Origin: RGIG1681 sp017467625
GTDB taxonomy: Bacteria > Bacillota > Clostridia > Christensenellales > UBA1242
DNA length: 64,000 bases
Direction: 5' to 3'
Assembly (NCBI GenBank): GCA_017467625.1
Contig: JAFUSN010000004.1
Coordinates: 186,001-250,000, forward strand
Shown one piece after another: positions 33,125 to 41,288 of this stretch; positions within the stretch are counted from its first letter, which is position 1; each line of letters starts with the position of its first letter. The notes under the pieces are model-generated. The model saw only the letters and a list, made by a program, of their open reading frames with translations. It was not told the origin of the DNA and did no database searches. Position numbers and translations under genes: made by a program.

Positions 33125-35089
33125 CTATTTTAAATTTTTCATAATTTCTTTTGCAATATGATCTTTGTTAAAGCCCGCTTTTTCATAAACTTCTTTTCCA
33201 GGCGCACTTGTTTGATAGTCATCAACATTAATCATAATGCCATCACTTCCAATATATTTTAACCAAACAAGATCATTTGATGCTTCAATTGAAACTCTTA
33301 AAACATCACATCCGGTAAGTAAAACCGAATTTTTATATTCTTCACTTTGAGCTTCAAAAACTTTTTCATTTGGAACAGAAACCACTCTAACGCCCACATC
33401 TTTGAGCGACTTTGCAACTTCTTCTGCAAGTTCAACTTCAGTTCCAGATGCAAAAATAATTGCTCTAATTTTTGTTTTTGGCTCATAAATTACATAGCCG
33501 CCCTTGTCGGCTTTTTCAATTGTTGAACCGCTTAAGTTTTTAATGGTTGATTTTGACATAATGAGTGCAAGAGGAACTCTTTTTTCAATAAATAGTTTAA
33601 ATGCTGAAACAAGTTCTGCGTGGGTTGCCGGACGGGCAACTTGAAGATGGGGAATTAGTCTCAATTGAGCAAGTTGCTCAATTGGTTGATGAGTTGGACC
33701 ATCTTCACCAACATTGATGCAATCATGGGTGAAAATTGAAAGAACTGGAATTTTCATAAGGGCTCTCATGCGAAGAGCAGGTAGCATATAGTTTGAAAAC
33801 GATAAAAATGTGCTATCAAACACATTAAAATTTGAGTAAAGGGCAATTCCATTTGCAATTGAACCCATTGCGTGTTCGCGAATGCCAAAATGAATGTTTT
33901 TGCCAAGTCGATTTTCCGCTGAATAAGTTTCACCATCTTTAATAACAGCTTTTGTTGATGGTCCAAGGTCAGCTGTGCCACCCAAAAATGTTGGCACAAA
34001 CTTTGAAAATTCATTGAGTGCAATTGAACTCAAATCTCTGCCTGCAAGTTCCGGTGTTTCAGTTAACTTTTTATAAACTTGTTTATAGTCAATTTTTGGC
34101 TTTGCAAAAAATTCTTTGAATTCACCATATTTTTCAGGTTCATGAATCATGTAAAGCCCCAAATTCTTTTTCCAATTTTCAACAAAAAGTCCATTTTGTG
34201 AAACGCTTTGCATACAAAATCTTTTTGTTTCAGTTGAAACACAAAAACTTCCATTAACCCCCATTTTTTCTTTAAATTCTGCAAGGTCCTCTGGCGAAAG
34301 GGGCATTGCATGTGCAGAACTTGTGCCCTCTTTTTTTGTTCCAATTCCAATAATTGTTTTAAAAATAATAATTGTTGGTTTTTCAGTTTCAGTTTTTGCT
34401 TTTGAAATGGCTTTTGAGCATGCCACATAATCATTTCCGTTTGAAACTTCAATAACATTCCAACCCATTGCCTTAAATTTTTGAGCTGTATTTTCAGTGT
34501 TTGCCAAGCTTCTGTTGCCATCAATTGTGATTTCATTGTCATCATAAAGCAGAATCAGTTTATTGAGTTTTAAAGTTCCAGCAAGTGATGCGGCTTCAAC
34601 TCCAACACCTTCCATAAGGCAACCATCACCAGTTAAAACATATGTATAATTATCAATAATTTTAAAGTTTTCAGTGTTAAATTTTTTTTCTAAAACGCTT
34701 TCAGCAATAGCCATTCCAACGCCATTAGCAATTCCTTGGCCAAGAGGGCCAGTTGTTGTTTCAACGCCTGGAACATGTTTAAATTCTGGATGGCCAGGTG
34801 TTTTTGAACCATATTTTCTAAATTGTTTTAAGTCGTCAATTGAAATTGGATAGTCAAACAAGTGAAGAAGTGAATAGTAAAGTGCACTTGCGTGTCCAGC
34901 TGAAAAAATAACCCTATCACGATTAATAAAATCTGAATCATAAGGATTGAATTTTAAATGGTCATGAAATAGGGCAAGCATAATTGAAGCGGCACCAATT
35001 GCAGTTCCTGTGTGCCCTGATTTTGCATTTGAAACAGTTTCTGCTGCCAAAACTCTTAATTCATTAAGTGCTTTTTGAAAGTCTTCCAT
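33125..35089 (-). CDS. tkt: Transketolase
   Basis: A 654-residue full-length transketolase, moving two-carbon units in the pentose phosphate pathway. The thiamine diphosphate motif starts at GDGCLMEGV (about 150) and runs through LILLYDDNEI. The pyrimidine domain carries GIREHAMG near 400, and the C-terminal domain is complete. The N-terminus has the normal SGHTGTAIGAA with the catalytic His. AGGAGAAC precedes the ATG and overlaps the stop of the upstream methyltransferase gene (TAGGAG), so the two share a transcript. Confidence 0.95.
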   Translation of the reverse strand: MEDFQKALNELRVLAAETVSNAKSGHTGTAIGAASIMLALFHDHLKFNPYDSDFINRDRVIFSAGHASALYYSLLHLFDYPISIDDLKQFRKYGSKTPGHPEFKHVPGVETTTGPLGQGIANGVGMAIAESVLEKKFNTENFKIIDNYTYVLTGDGCLMEGVGVEAASLAGTLKLNKLILLYDDNEITIDGNRSLANTENTAQKFKAMGWNVIEVSNGNDYVACSKAISKAKTETEKPTIIIFKTIIGIGTKKEGTSSAHAMPLSPEDLAEFKEKMGVNGSFCVSTETKRFCMQSVSQNGLFVENWKKNLGLYMIHEPEKYGEFKEFFAKPKIDYKQVYKKLTETPELAGRDLSSIALNEFSKFVPTFLGGTADLGPSTKAVIKDGETYSAENRLGKNIHFGIREHAMGSIANGIALYSNFNVFDSTFLSFSNYMLPALRMRALMKIPVLSIFTHDCINVGEDGPTHQPIEQLAQLRLIPHLQVARPATHAELVSAFKLFIEKRVPLALIMSKSTIKNLSGSTIEKADKGGYVIYEPKTKIRAIIFASGTEVELAEEVAKSLKDVGVRVVSVPNEKVFEAQSEEYKNSVLLTGCDVLRVSIEASNDLVWLKYIGSDGIMINVDDYQTSAPGKEVYEKAGFNKDHIAKEIMKNLK

Positions 35090-35098
35090 AATGTTCTC

Positions 35099-35971
35099 CT
35101 ATTTTTTATTTCCAAATTTTTTAAGCCCAGCTTCATAGGCCACAAGCGTTGTTGCAAACCCAACATTTAAGCTTTCAACCGAGCCTAGCATTGGAATAAT
35201 AACACTTTCTGCGCCTTCAACATTTCTCCATGAAGCAGAAATTCCAGTGTGTTCGTTTCCTGCAACAATAACCACACGCCCAGAGTAATCTGCATCTTTA
35301 AAGCTCTTTTTCCCTTGAAGATCAGTAACAACTGACTTAAAGTGGTTTTCAACAAGCCAATTTTGAACATCTTCAATTTCAGCCTCAAGAACAGGAATCA
35401 TAAATACAGCCCCAAAACTTGAACGAACAAGTCTGCTGTTGCTAAGCCGAGCTTGAATGTTGGTTGAAATTGCAAAATCTGCACCAGCGGCATCACATGT
35501 TCTGAGAATTGCACCAATGTTTCCAGGCTGTTCCAGTCCATCCATAATTATTCCCAAAACATTATTTTTTCCTTCAAACATTTTTGTTAAATCATTGAGT
35601 GTATAAACGGGCAATTCTGCAACAATAAAAAATTCATCAAAGCCATCACGATCGCTAATTTTTTTGCAAGCTTTTTCACTGATAGCAAATGATTGTTTTG
35701 AGTATTTTACAATACGCAAAATTTTTTCAAGTTCTTCATTTGACAATTGATTTTCAGCAAGTTTTTCTGAATTAAAAAAGAAGTGGGTTACATTTAACTT
35801 TTTTTCAATAAGCTTATCTGCGGCCCAAAGCCCCTCGCAAATAAAAATTTTTTTATTTTTATTTTTTCCATCAACAAGGGATTTTGCATATGCAACTTCA
35901 TCTGATGAAATTCCAGCAACAATAGATTTTTTTTGAATTTCCAATTTAATTTTATTAAAATTTTCAGTCAT
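35099..35971 (-). CDS. TrmH/SpoU family RNA 2'-O-ribose methyltransferase
   Basis: A 290-residue SPOUT methyltransferase with an N-terminal RNA-binding substrate domain (about 20-125). The knot motifs are DGLEQPGNIGAILRTCDAAG (about 145-164, Asn and Arg), VVIVAGNEHTGIS and IPMLGSVESLNVG. The last motif has GFATT where LNVSxAA is normal. The target could be 23S rRNA or tRNA. It is the first gene of a unit with tkt and has a good promoter. No RNA-specific neighbour helps to name the target. Confidence 0.85.
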   Translation of the reverse strand: MTENFNKIKLEIQKKSIVAGISSDEVAYAKSLVDGKNKNKKIFICEGLWAADKLIEKKLNVTHFFFNSEKLAENQLSNEELEKILRIVKYSKQSFAISEKACKKISDRDGFDEFFIVAELPVYTLNDLTKMFEGKNNVLGIIMDGLEQPGNIGAILRTCDAAGADFAISTNIQARLSNSRLVRSSFGAVFMIPVLEAEIEDVQNWLVENHFKSVVTDLQGKKSFKDADYSGRVVIVAGNEHTGISASWRNVEGAESVIIPMLGSVESLNVGFATTLVAYEAGLKKFGNKK

Positions 35972-35988
35972 AATTTTTACCTATATCC

Positions 35989-36018
35989 AGTTTATAATAA
36001 ACAAAACGCTTTTGTCAA
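35989..36018 (-). promoter_or_regulatory. Promoter of the SpoU methyltransferase-tkt operon
   Basis: TTGACA, 18 bases, TAAACT on the minus strand, about 18 bases before the ATG. Confidence 0.65.
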
Positions 36019-36046
36019 TTTCAAAAACCCTCTAGTCTAAATTGAT

Positions 36047-36075
36047 TTGACTAAAAATAATATTGGTGTTAAAGT
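36047..36075 (+). promoter_or_regulatory. Promoter of the two-span membrane protein gene
   Basis: TTGACT, 17 bases, TAAAGT, followed by GAGGTGAAAAT and the ATG. Confidence 0.6.
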
Positions 36076-36092
36076 GTCTGTGAGGTGAAAAT

Positions 36093-36584
36093 ATGAGTAG
36101 AAGACAAAATGTTCATTTAAACATTTATGATGAAGATTTATATTCCGATTATGGAATTGAAGGTGAGGAAAGGATGAACGATGAACTTATTGACATTGTT
36201 GAAACTTCTGCAAACACAACTTCAATTCGAACTCAACTCACTGTGCATTTTTTAATTGCAGAGGGGCTCACGGTTGATGACAAAAGAATGCGTACAGCTT
36301 ACAAAAATTCAGTTATTGATAGACTGAATTCAAAAAATCATGAAATTGCAAGGTGTGGTTTAACGGGGCTAATTTTTTTGGTTATTGCAATTGCAATTGT
36401 TGCAGGATATGTGTGGCTCATTCCATATTTCAACGTTTTTTGGCAACAGTTCTATGAAATTATTGAATGGGTTTTTGTTTGGACGGCTGTTGAAATTTTA
36501 ACAATTCAATTAATTCAATTATTTATAGACAAATTGAAAATTAAAAAACTTGTAAATGCAAGGGTCTATATTAAGCGCAAATAA
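36093..36584 (+). CDS. Uncharacterised protein with two membrane segments
   Basis: A 163-residue protein of no family I recognise. The N-terminal 85 residues are acidic and soluble (DEDLYSDYGIEGEERMND), then two membrane segments lie at about 92-113 and 120-148, ending in a basic tail. This is a cytoplasmic helical domain anchored by a hairpin. GAGGTGAAAAT precedes the ATG. It has its own promoter and terminator and no functional neighbour, so nothing beyond topology can be stated. Confidence 0.65.
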   Translation: MSRRQNVHLNIYDEDLYSDYGIEGEERMNDELIDIVETSANTTSIRTQLTVHFLIAEGLTVDDKRMRTAYKNSVIDRLNSKNHEIARCGLTGLIFLVIAIAIVAGYVWLIPYFNVFWQQFYEIIEWVFVWTAVEILTIQLIQLFIDKLKIKKLVNARVYIKRK

Positions 36585-36611
36585 AAGTGAAGTAGTCACT
36601 TTTATTTTTTT
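36583..36611 (+). terminator. Intrinsic terminator after the two-span protein gene
   Basis: AAAAGTGA with its complement around AGTAG, followed by T-run; overlaps the stop codon. Confidence 0.8.
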
Positions 36612-36687
36612 TGTTATAAACAAAACTATTTACAAAATGGTGATTTAGTTGTATAATACAAAATATAAATTAAAGTAGGAGAAAATT

Positions 36688-38052
36688 ATGGACCCCGCAG
36701 CGTTTTTGCTTGCAGCAAATTTTGGTGTTACAGATGCCATTTGGATTGTTTTAGTTGTTTTACTCATAGCGCTTTCAGCGTTTTTTTCATCTAGTGAAAC
36801 AGCTTTTTCATCAGTCAACACAATGCATATAAAAAATTACGCCGATGAAAAAGTGAAAGGTGCAAGGCGTGCTCAATATATTTGTGATCACTTTGACATG
36901 GCGCTTGTTTGTTTTTTAGTTGGAAACAATTTGGTGAATATTGCAAACACAACAATTTGTGCATATTTATTCACAAAATTTATTTTAAACCCAACCCTTG
37001 CAAACATTTTAAACACAGTAATTATGACCATTCTCATTTTAATTTTTGGTGAGATTTTGCCAAAGAGTTACGCAAAACACAATCCAGAAAAATATGTTTT
37101 GAAATTTAGTGGAGTGATTTTTGTGTTTATGAAAATCTGCTCAGTAATTGCTTATCCATTTTACAGACTTCAAAAAAGGCTTTTAAAGGAAAAAGAAGTT
37201 GAAAAAATCACTGAAGATGATTTTGAATCCATTGTAGACACAATGGAATATCAAGGCGTTATTGACAGTGACAATGCTGAAATCATTCATGGTGCACTTG
37301 ACATAAGTGAAAAAATGGTTAAAGACATTTTGGTTCCAAGAGTTGATGTTATTGCGGCTCCTGAAACTGCAACACTTGATGAACTCAAAAAAATATTTAT
37401 TGAGTGGCAGTTTACACGAATTCCAATTTATTCTGGTGATAAAGACAATATTATTGGTATTTTAAACTATAAAGATTTAATGATGATTGAATATTCAAAT
37501 AAGAAATTCAACATTGAAAAAATTATTTACGAGCCACTTAAAGTCAATGAAACAATGAAAGTTGACGAGCTTATTCGCACAATGCAAAAAGAAAAAATGC
37601 ATTTGGCAGTTGTTGTTGATGAATATGGTGGAACTAGTGGAATTGTAACAATGGAAGATGCCCTTGAAGAAATGGTTGGTGAAATTTATGATGAGCATGA
37701 TGATGAGGCAATGGTTCCAATTAAAAAGTTAAGCGAAAATAAGTTTAGAGTTAATCCAAACATTTCTGTTGAAGACCTCTTTAAATTTTTAGAAATTGAG
37801 CATTTGCCTGAAACGCAATACTCCTCAGTTGGTGGTCTTGTTTATGAACATCTTGAAACACTTCCTGAAAAGGGAACTTCAGTAACAATCACTGCAGTTG
37901 ATGATGTTTTAGATGAGCATAACAATTATGTGTCAATGATTGCAGATTTAAAATTCACTGTTGAAAAAGTTGAGGATGACCGAATTACACAAATTTTGCT
38001 TGAAGTTAATAGGCGTTCATCTAATGATGAAACAGAAGAAAAAGAGCAATAA
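36688..38052 (+). CDS. CNNM/CorC family transporter-like protein (DUF21-CBS-CorC_HlyC)
   Basis: A 454-residue protein with the standard order: extracellular N-terminus, DUF21/CNNM domain with about four membrane segments (12-195, including SSSETAFSSVN and FGEILPKSYAKH), two CBS domains (about 205-335) and a C-terminal CorC_HlyC domain (about 340-430). These proteins are linked to magnesium or cobalt export; the old haemolysin label is not supported by function. GTAGGAGAAAATT precedes the ATG, and TTTACA-17-TATAAT lies about 40 bases upstream. It ends at a strong terminator. Confidence 0.9.
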   Translation: MDPAAFLLAANFGVTDAIWIVLVVLLIALSAFFSSSETAFSSVNTMHIKNYADEKVKGARRAQYICDHFDMALVCFLVGNNLVNIANTTICAYLFTKFILNPTLANILNTVIMTILILIFGEILPKSYAKHNPEKYVLKFSGVIFVFMKICSVIAYPFYRLQKRLLKEKEVEKITEDDFESIVDTMEYQGVIDSDNAEIIHGALDISEKMVKDILVPRVDVIAAPETATLDELKKIFIEWQFTRIPIYSGDKDNIIGILNYKDLMMIEYSNKKFNIEKIIYEPLKVNETMKVDELIRTMQKEKMHLAVVVDEYGGTSGIVTMEDALEEMVGEIYDEHDDEAMVPIKKLSENKFRVNPNISVEDLFKFLEIEHLPETQYSSVGGLVYEHLETLPEKGTSVTITAVDDVLDEHNNYVSMIADLKFTVEKVEDDRITQILLEVNRRSSNDETEEKEQ

Positions 38053-38083
38053 AAATCCATGATATCATGGATTTTTATTTTGC
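38049..38083 (+). terminator. Intrinsic terminator after the CorC-like gene
   Basis: AAAAATCCATGA with its complement, followed by TTTTTATTTT. Confidence 0.85.
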
Positions 38084-38172
38084 TGAAAATTTTAAATTTG
38101 ATAAAATCAATGTAACAATCAAATCAAAACCAGCATATAGTAAAGTGTAGACAAATGAAAAAAGGAGAAAGT

Positions 38173-38961
38173 ATGAGTAACACATTAATCACAATACTAG
38201 GAATTTGCTTTATATTTTTAATGACAACCTTAGGTTCAACGCTTGTTTATTTTTTTAAAGATAAGCCAAGTGGAAAGCTAAACACAATGTTTTTGGGCTT
38301 TGCTTCCGGCATAATGATTGCTGCAAGTGTTTGGTCACTTCTTTTGCCAGCAATTGAAATGTCAGAAGAAATGGGAAAACTAAAGTTTTTACCAGCCTTT
38401 ATTGGTTTTATGATTGGTGGGCTTTTTCTGGTTGCACTTGACAAACTTCTTCCGCATATTCACAAGGGAACCAATTTGGAAGAGGGTCCAAAAAGCAATT
38501 TTAAAAAGTCAACTAAATTATTTTTGGCAGTAACAATTCACAACATTCCAGAAGGGTTGGCTGTGGGTTTTGCTTTTGGCGCTGCCTCAGTAATTGGAAC
38601 TCAAGCGGCATTTCTTTCTGCACTGGGGCTTGCAGTTGGAATTGGAATTCAAAATTTTCCAGAGGGAACCGCTGTTGCGCTTCCAATAGTTTCAAATGGT
38701 GGAAGCAAAAACAAAGCATTTTTGTTTGGAACGCTCAGTGGAGCAGTTGAACCAGTTGCAGCAGTTTTAGGTTATTTTTTAGCTGCCGGGCTTGAAGTAG
38801 TTCAGCCATGGCTGTTGTCCTTCGCGGCTGGTGCGATGATTTTTGTTGTTGCAGAAGATTTAATTCCTGATTCAAAACTTGAGGACCATCCACACCTTGG
38901 AACTTGGGGTGTTATGATTGGTTTTGCATTGATGATGGTTTTAGATGTGGCCTTTGGATAA
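38173..38961 (+). CDS. ZIP family metal transporter
   Basis: A 262-residue, eight-span ZIP (GufA/ZupT-like) transporter for zinc or other divalent cations. The two metal-binding helices carry HNIPEG (123-128) and QNFPEG (160-165); the second has Gln where many ZIPs have His. A His-containing cytoplasmic loop (LLPHIHKG) lies near residue 95 and EDLIPD near the end. I chose the ATG at 38173, which has AAAGGAGAAAGT in front; the frame is open six codons farther but that ATG precedes the ribosome-binding site. Zinc is the usual substrate but manganese and iron are possible. Confidence 0.88.
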   Translation: MSNTLITILGICFIFLMTTLGSTLVYFFKDKPSGKLNTMFLGFASGIMIAASVWSLLLPAIEMSEEMGKLKFLPAFIGFMIGGLFLVALDKLLPHIHKGTNLEEGPKSNFKKSTKLFLAVTIHNIPEGLAVGFAFGAASVIGTQAAFLSALGLAVGIGIQNFPEGTAVALPIVSNGGSKNKAFLFGTLSGAVEPVAAVLGYFLAAGLEVVQPWLLSFAAGAMIFVVAEDLIPDSKLEDHPHLGTWGVMIGFALMMVLDVAFG

Positions 38962-38994
38962 TTTGTTAAAAATGTAAAAATTTATAAAAATAAT

Positions 38995-39024
38995 AAAAAA
39001 AGAAGCAATTTTGCTTCTTTTTTT
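38995..39024. terminator. Bidirectional terminator between the ZIP gene and tyrS
   Basis: AAAAAAAGAAGCAA with its complement, a near-perfect palindrome between convergent genes. Confidence 0.85.
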
Positions 39025-39042
39025 GTTTAAATTCAAAACTTG

Positions 39043-40293
39043 TTATTTTAAAACGACTTTAATAAATGTTTTCTTTCCCTTTTTAAGAAGGAGTGAATTT
39101 TCTTTGTCAAAATCGGCCTTTGTTAAAACCAAATTAACATCAGTAACTTTTTCACCCTTTACAGAAATTCCACCATTGTCAATCATTTTCCTTGATTCAC
39201 CTTTGCTTGAACATAAGTTTGTTTTAACCAAAAGGTCCAAAATTGAAATTCCGTTTTCAATTTCGCTTAATTTAAGTTCAAATTCAGGTGCGTCATTTCC
39301 ACCATCTGTGAAAAGATTTTCACTCATATTTCTTGCAAGCACAGCGTCTTCTTCACCACGAACAAATTTAGTTATCTCAAAGCAGAGGCGTTTTTTTGCA
39401 ACCACAATATTCTCAGCAATCAGGTCATCAATTTCTTTCATTGGAAGGTCTGTGAACAGTGCAAACATCATTCTTACGCATGCATCTGGAGTTTGGTAAA
39501 TTCCCTGATAAAAGTCATAGGCTGAAATTTTATCTTTATCAATCCAAATTGCACCCTTTTCAGTTTTACCCATTTTTTTGCCTTCAGGGGTCAAAAGAAG
39601 GGGATTGGTTGCACCAACCAAGTTTATGTTTGTTCCATTCACAAAATTGAGTTTTCTTTGAAGTTCAACACCTGCAGCAATGTTTCCCCATTGATCAGCA
39701 CCGCCATATTGAAGCGTGCAGCCATATTTTCTGTTGAGCTCAATAAAGTCATATGCCTGCATGAGTTGGTAGCCCATTTCAAAAAAGGTTAAGCCACCAT
39801 TTTCAATTCTGTTTTTATAAATTTCACTTGTAAGCATTTTGTTAACATTAAAGTGAACGCCAATTGTTCTCATGAAATCAATGTAGGTTTCATTTTTAAA
39901 CCAGTCAGCATTGTTTACAATAATTGCAGGATTTTCACCTTCAAAATCCAAAAACACACCAAGAGTTTTCTTAATTTTTTGAATGTTTGCTTCAATTTGC
40001 TCTTTTGTCATCATTCCACGCATCTCGTCCTTGCCAGATGGATCACCAATGCAAGCAGTTGCTCCGCCCATCAAAACCAAAACTTTATGCCCGGCTTTTT
40101 GAAAGCGACGGAGAATTGTGTATGGAACACAGTGACCAATATGCAAACTGTCAGCAGTTGGATCTGTTCCTTCATAAACAGTAATAGGCTCTCCACTTTC
40201 AAGCATTTTTTTCAAGGCTTCTTCGTCTGTAGTTTGATATAAAAGCCCACGATTTTTTAGTTCATTAAAAAGATTTGTATCAACTTTTGTCAT
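39043..40293 (-). CDS. tyrS: Tyrosyl-tRNA synthetase
   Basis: A 416-residue class I synthetase. The HIGH motif is exact (51-54, SLHIGHCVP) and the KMSKS loop reads KKMGKTE near residue 233. The C-terminal S4 RNA-binding domain is present at about 355-410. Length fits the TyrRS type that keeps the S4 domain. GGAAGAATAAA precedes the ATG. The 5' leader is short, with no room for a T-box; a palindrome CTTAACAAGGTTAAG at 40318-40332 lies in it. The gene stands alone. Confidence 0.96.
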   Translation of the reverse strand: MTKVDTNLFNELKNRGLLYQTTDEEALKKMLESGEPITVYEGTDPTADSLHIGHCVPYTILRRFQKAGHKVLVLMGGATACIGDPSGKDEMRGMMTKEQIEANIQKIKKTLGVFLDFEGENPAIIVNNADWFKNETYIDFMRTIGVHFNVNKMLTSEIYKNRIENGGLTFFEMGYQLMQAYDFIELNRKYGCTLQYGGADQWGNIAAGVELQRKLNFVNGTNINLVGATNPLLLTPEGKKMGKTEKGAIWIDKDKISAYDFYQGIYQTPDACVRMMFALFTDLPMKEIDDLIAENIVVAKKRLCFEITKFVRGEEDAVLARNMSENLFTDGGNDAPEFELKLSEIENGISILDLLVKTNLCSSKGESRKMIDNGGISVKGEKVTDVNLVLTKADFDKENSLLLKKGKKTFIKVVLK

Positions 40294-40417
40294 TTTTATT
40301 CTTCCTTATAAATTAAATCTTAACAAGGTTAAGTTTAACATATTTTTTTGTATTCACAAAATTTATTATAATATTAAATTAACAAAAACGCAACATATCA
40401 AAAAAAATTTAATTATA

Positions 40418-40446
40418 TTGAAAGAAGTGACAATTTATGGTAAAAT
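40418..40446 (+). promoter_or_regulatory. Promoter of the transglutaminase-like gene
   Basis: TTGAAA, 17 bases, TAAAAT with an extended TG (TGGTAAAAT). It covers an upstream in-frame TTG, which rules that codon out as the start. Confidence 0.7.
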
Positions 40447-40468
40447 AAAAGTAGATGAGGTGAAAGCG

Positions 40469-41245
40469 ATGCAAGAAAAAAGTGAAGTTGAAATGATACA
40501 AGAAGCAATTAAAGTTTCACGCATGAGGTATAAAAATTTAATTAAGCATGCAAAAAAGATTTCTAATGATGAAGAAAAACTTGCATATTTAATCAAATAC
40601 TTTTTAAATGAATTAGATTCTGAAGAAATTAAACAAATTGATGGAACAAGTGAATTTATTCCATTTATTTTTGATTATAGTTTTTTGTATGATCCAAGGG
40701 AAAACAGACAGCAAAGTTTTCGTTTTTGTGAAGGCCTTCATATTCGCTCTTCTTGTGAAGCGCTCACAGATTCACGACTCTCATCAAAACCAAAAGAATA
40801 TGCAACGGTGTTTGCAGCAAAAATGGCAACATGCGAAATGTTAGCAAATGAGTTTCAACGGTTAATGTTTGATGCATTTGTTGAAAATTCTAATGATTAT
40901 GACCTTTTTAATAAGTATCCAATTGACAATCTTTGCAAAATAATTTGCAGGGAAAAAGAAAATTGTTATGACCATTATGAGGGCTACTTCATGGCAACTG
41001 ATAAATCAGTTAAAATTGATAGAGTTATACCAATGCTCCATTATTACAATTTGGTAACATTAAATGGAAAAAAATATAAAGTTGATTTAGCAGGAAGTTT
41101 AATGGCAATGGATTATGCTAAAAACAATGGTTTAAAAGGAGTTGATTTAACTGACTTTATCCGTGAAATCTCCAGCGAAAGCGAGTTAAAAAATGAAACG
41201 ATGTTTGACAGAATTGCAAATAAAGGGCAGCCAGGTGATCACTAA
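40469..41245 (+). CDS. Transglutaminase-like orphan protein
   Basis: A 258-residue soluble protein not assigned to a named family. The C-terminal half shows the order of a transglutaminase/cysteine-protease core: Cys122 at the start of a helix (ATCEMLANEF), then His191 (MLHYYNLVTLNGKKYKVD) and Asp206. In transglutaminase-core proteins, C-H-D spaced this way with an HxxNxVxxNGKxYxVD stretch is typical. The N-terminal 80 residues are helical. There is no signal peptide, so it acts in the cytoplasm. GAGGTGAAAGCG precedes the ATG. The call is inference from motif order and needs a structure prediction. Confidence 0.5.
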   Translation: MQEKSEVEMIQEAIKVSRMRYKNLIKHAKKISNDEEKLAYLIKYFLNELDSEEIKQIDGTSEFIPFIFDYSFLYDPRENRQQSFRFCEGLHIRSSCEALTDSRLSSKPKEYATVFAAKMATCEMLANEFQRLMFDAFVENSNDYDLFNKYPIDNLCKIICREKENCYDHYEGYFMATDKSVKIDRVIPMLHYYNLVTLNGKKYKVDLAGSLMAMDYAKNNGLKGVDLTDFIREISSESELKNETMFDRIANKGQPGDH

Positions 41246-41247
41246 AT

Positions 41248-41277
41248 AAAAACCCCACGAAAAGTGTGGGGTTTTTA
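41248..41277. terminator. Bidirectional terminator, convergent genes
   Basis: AAAAACCCCAC pairs with GTGGGGTTTTT around a short loop; A and T runs flank it on both strands. Confidence 0.85.
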
Positions 41278-41288
41278 TTTGATTTAAT

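Noticed and set aside
40294..40417. T-box leader of tyrS
   Set aside because: The spacer is too short and lacks a T-box sequence and specifier structure.
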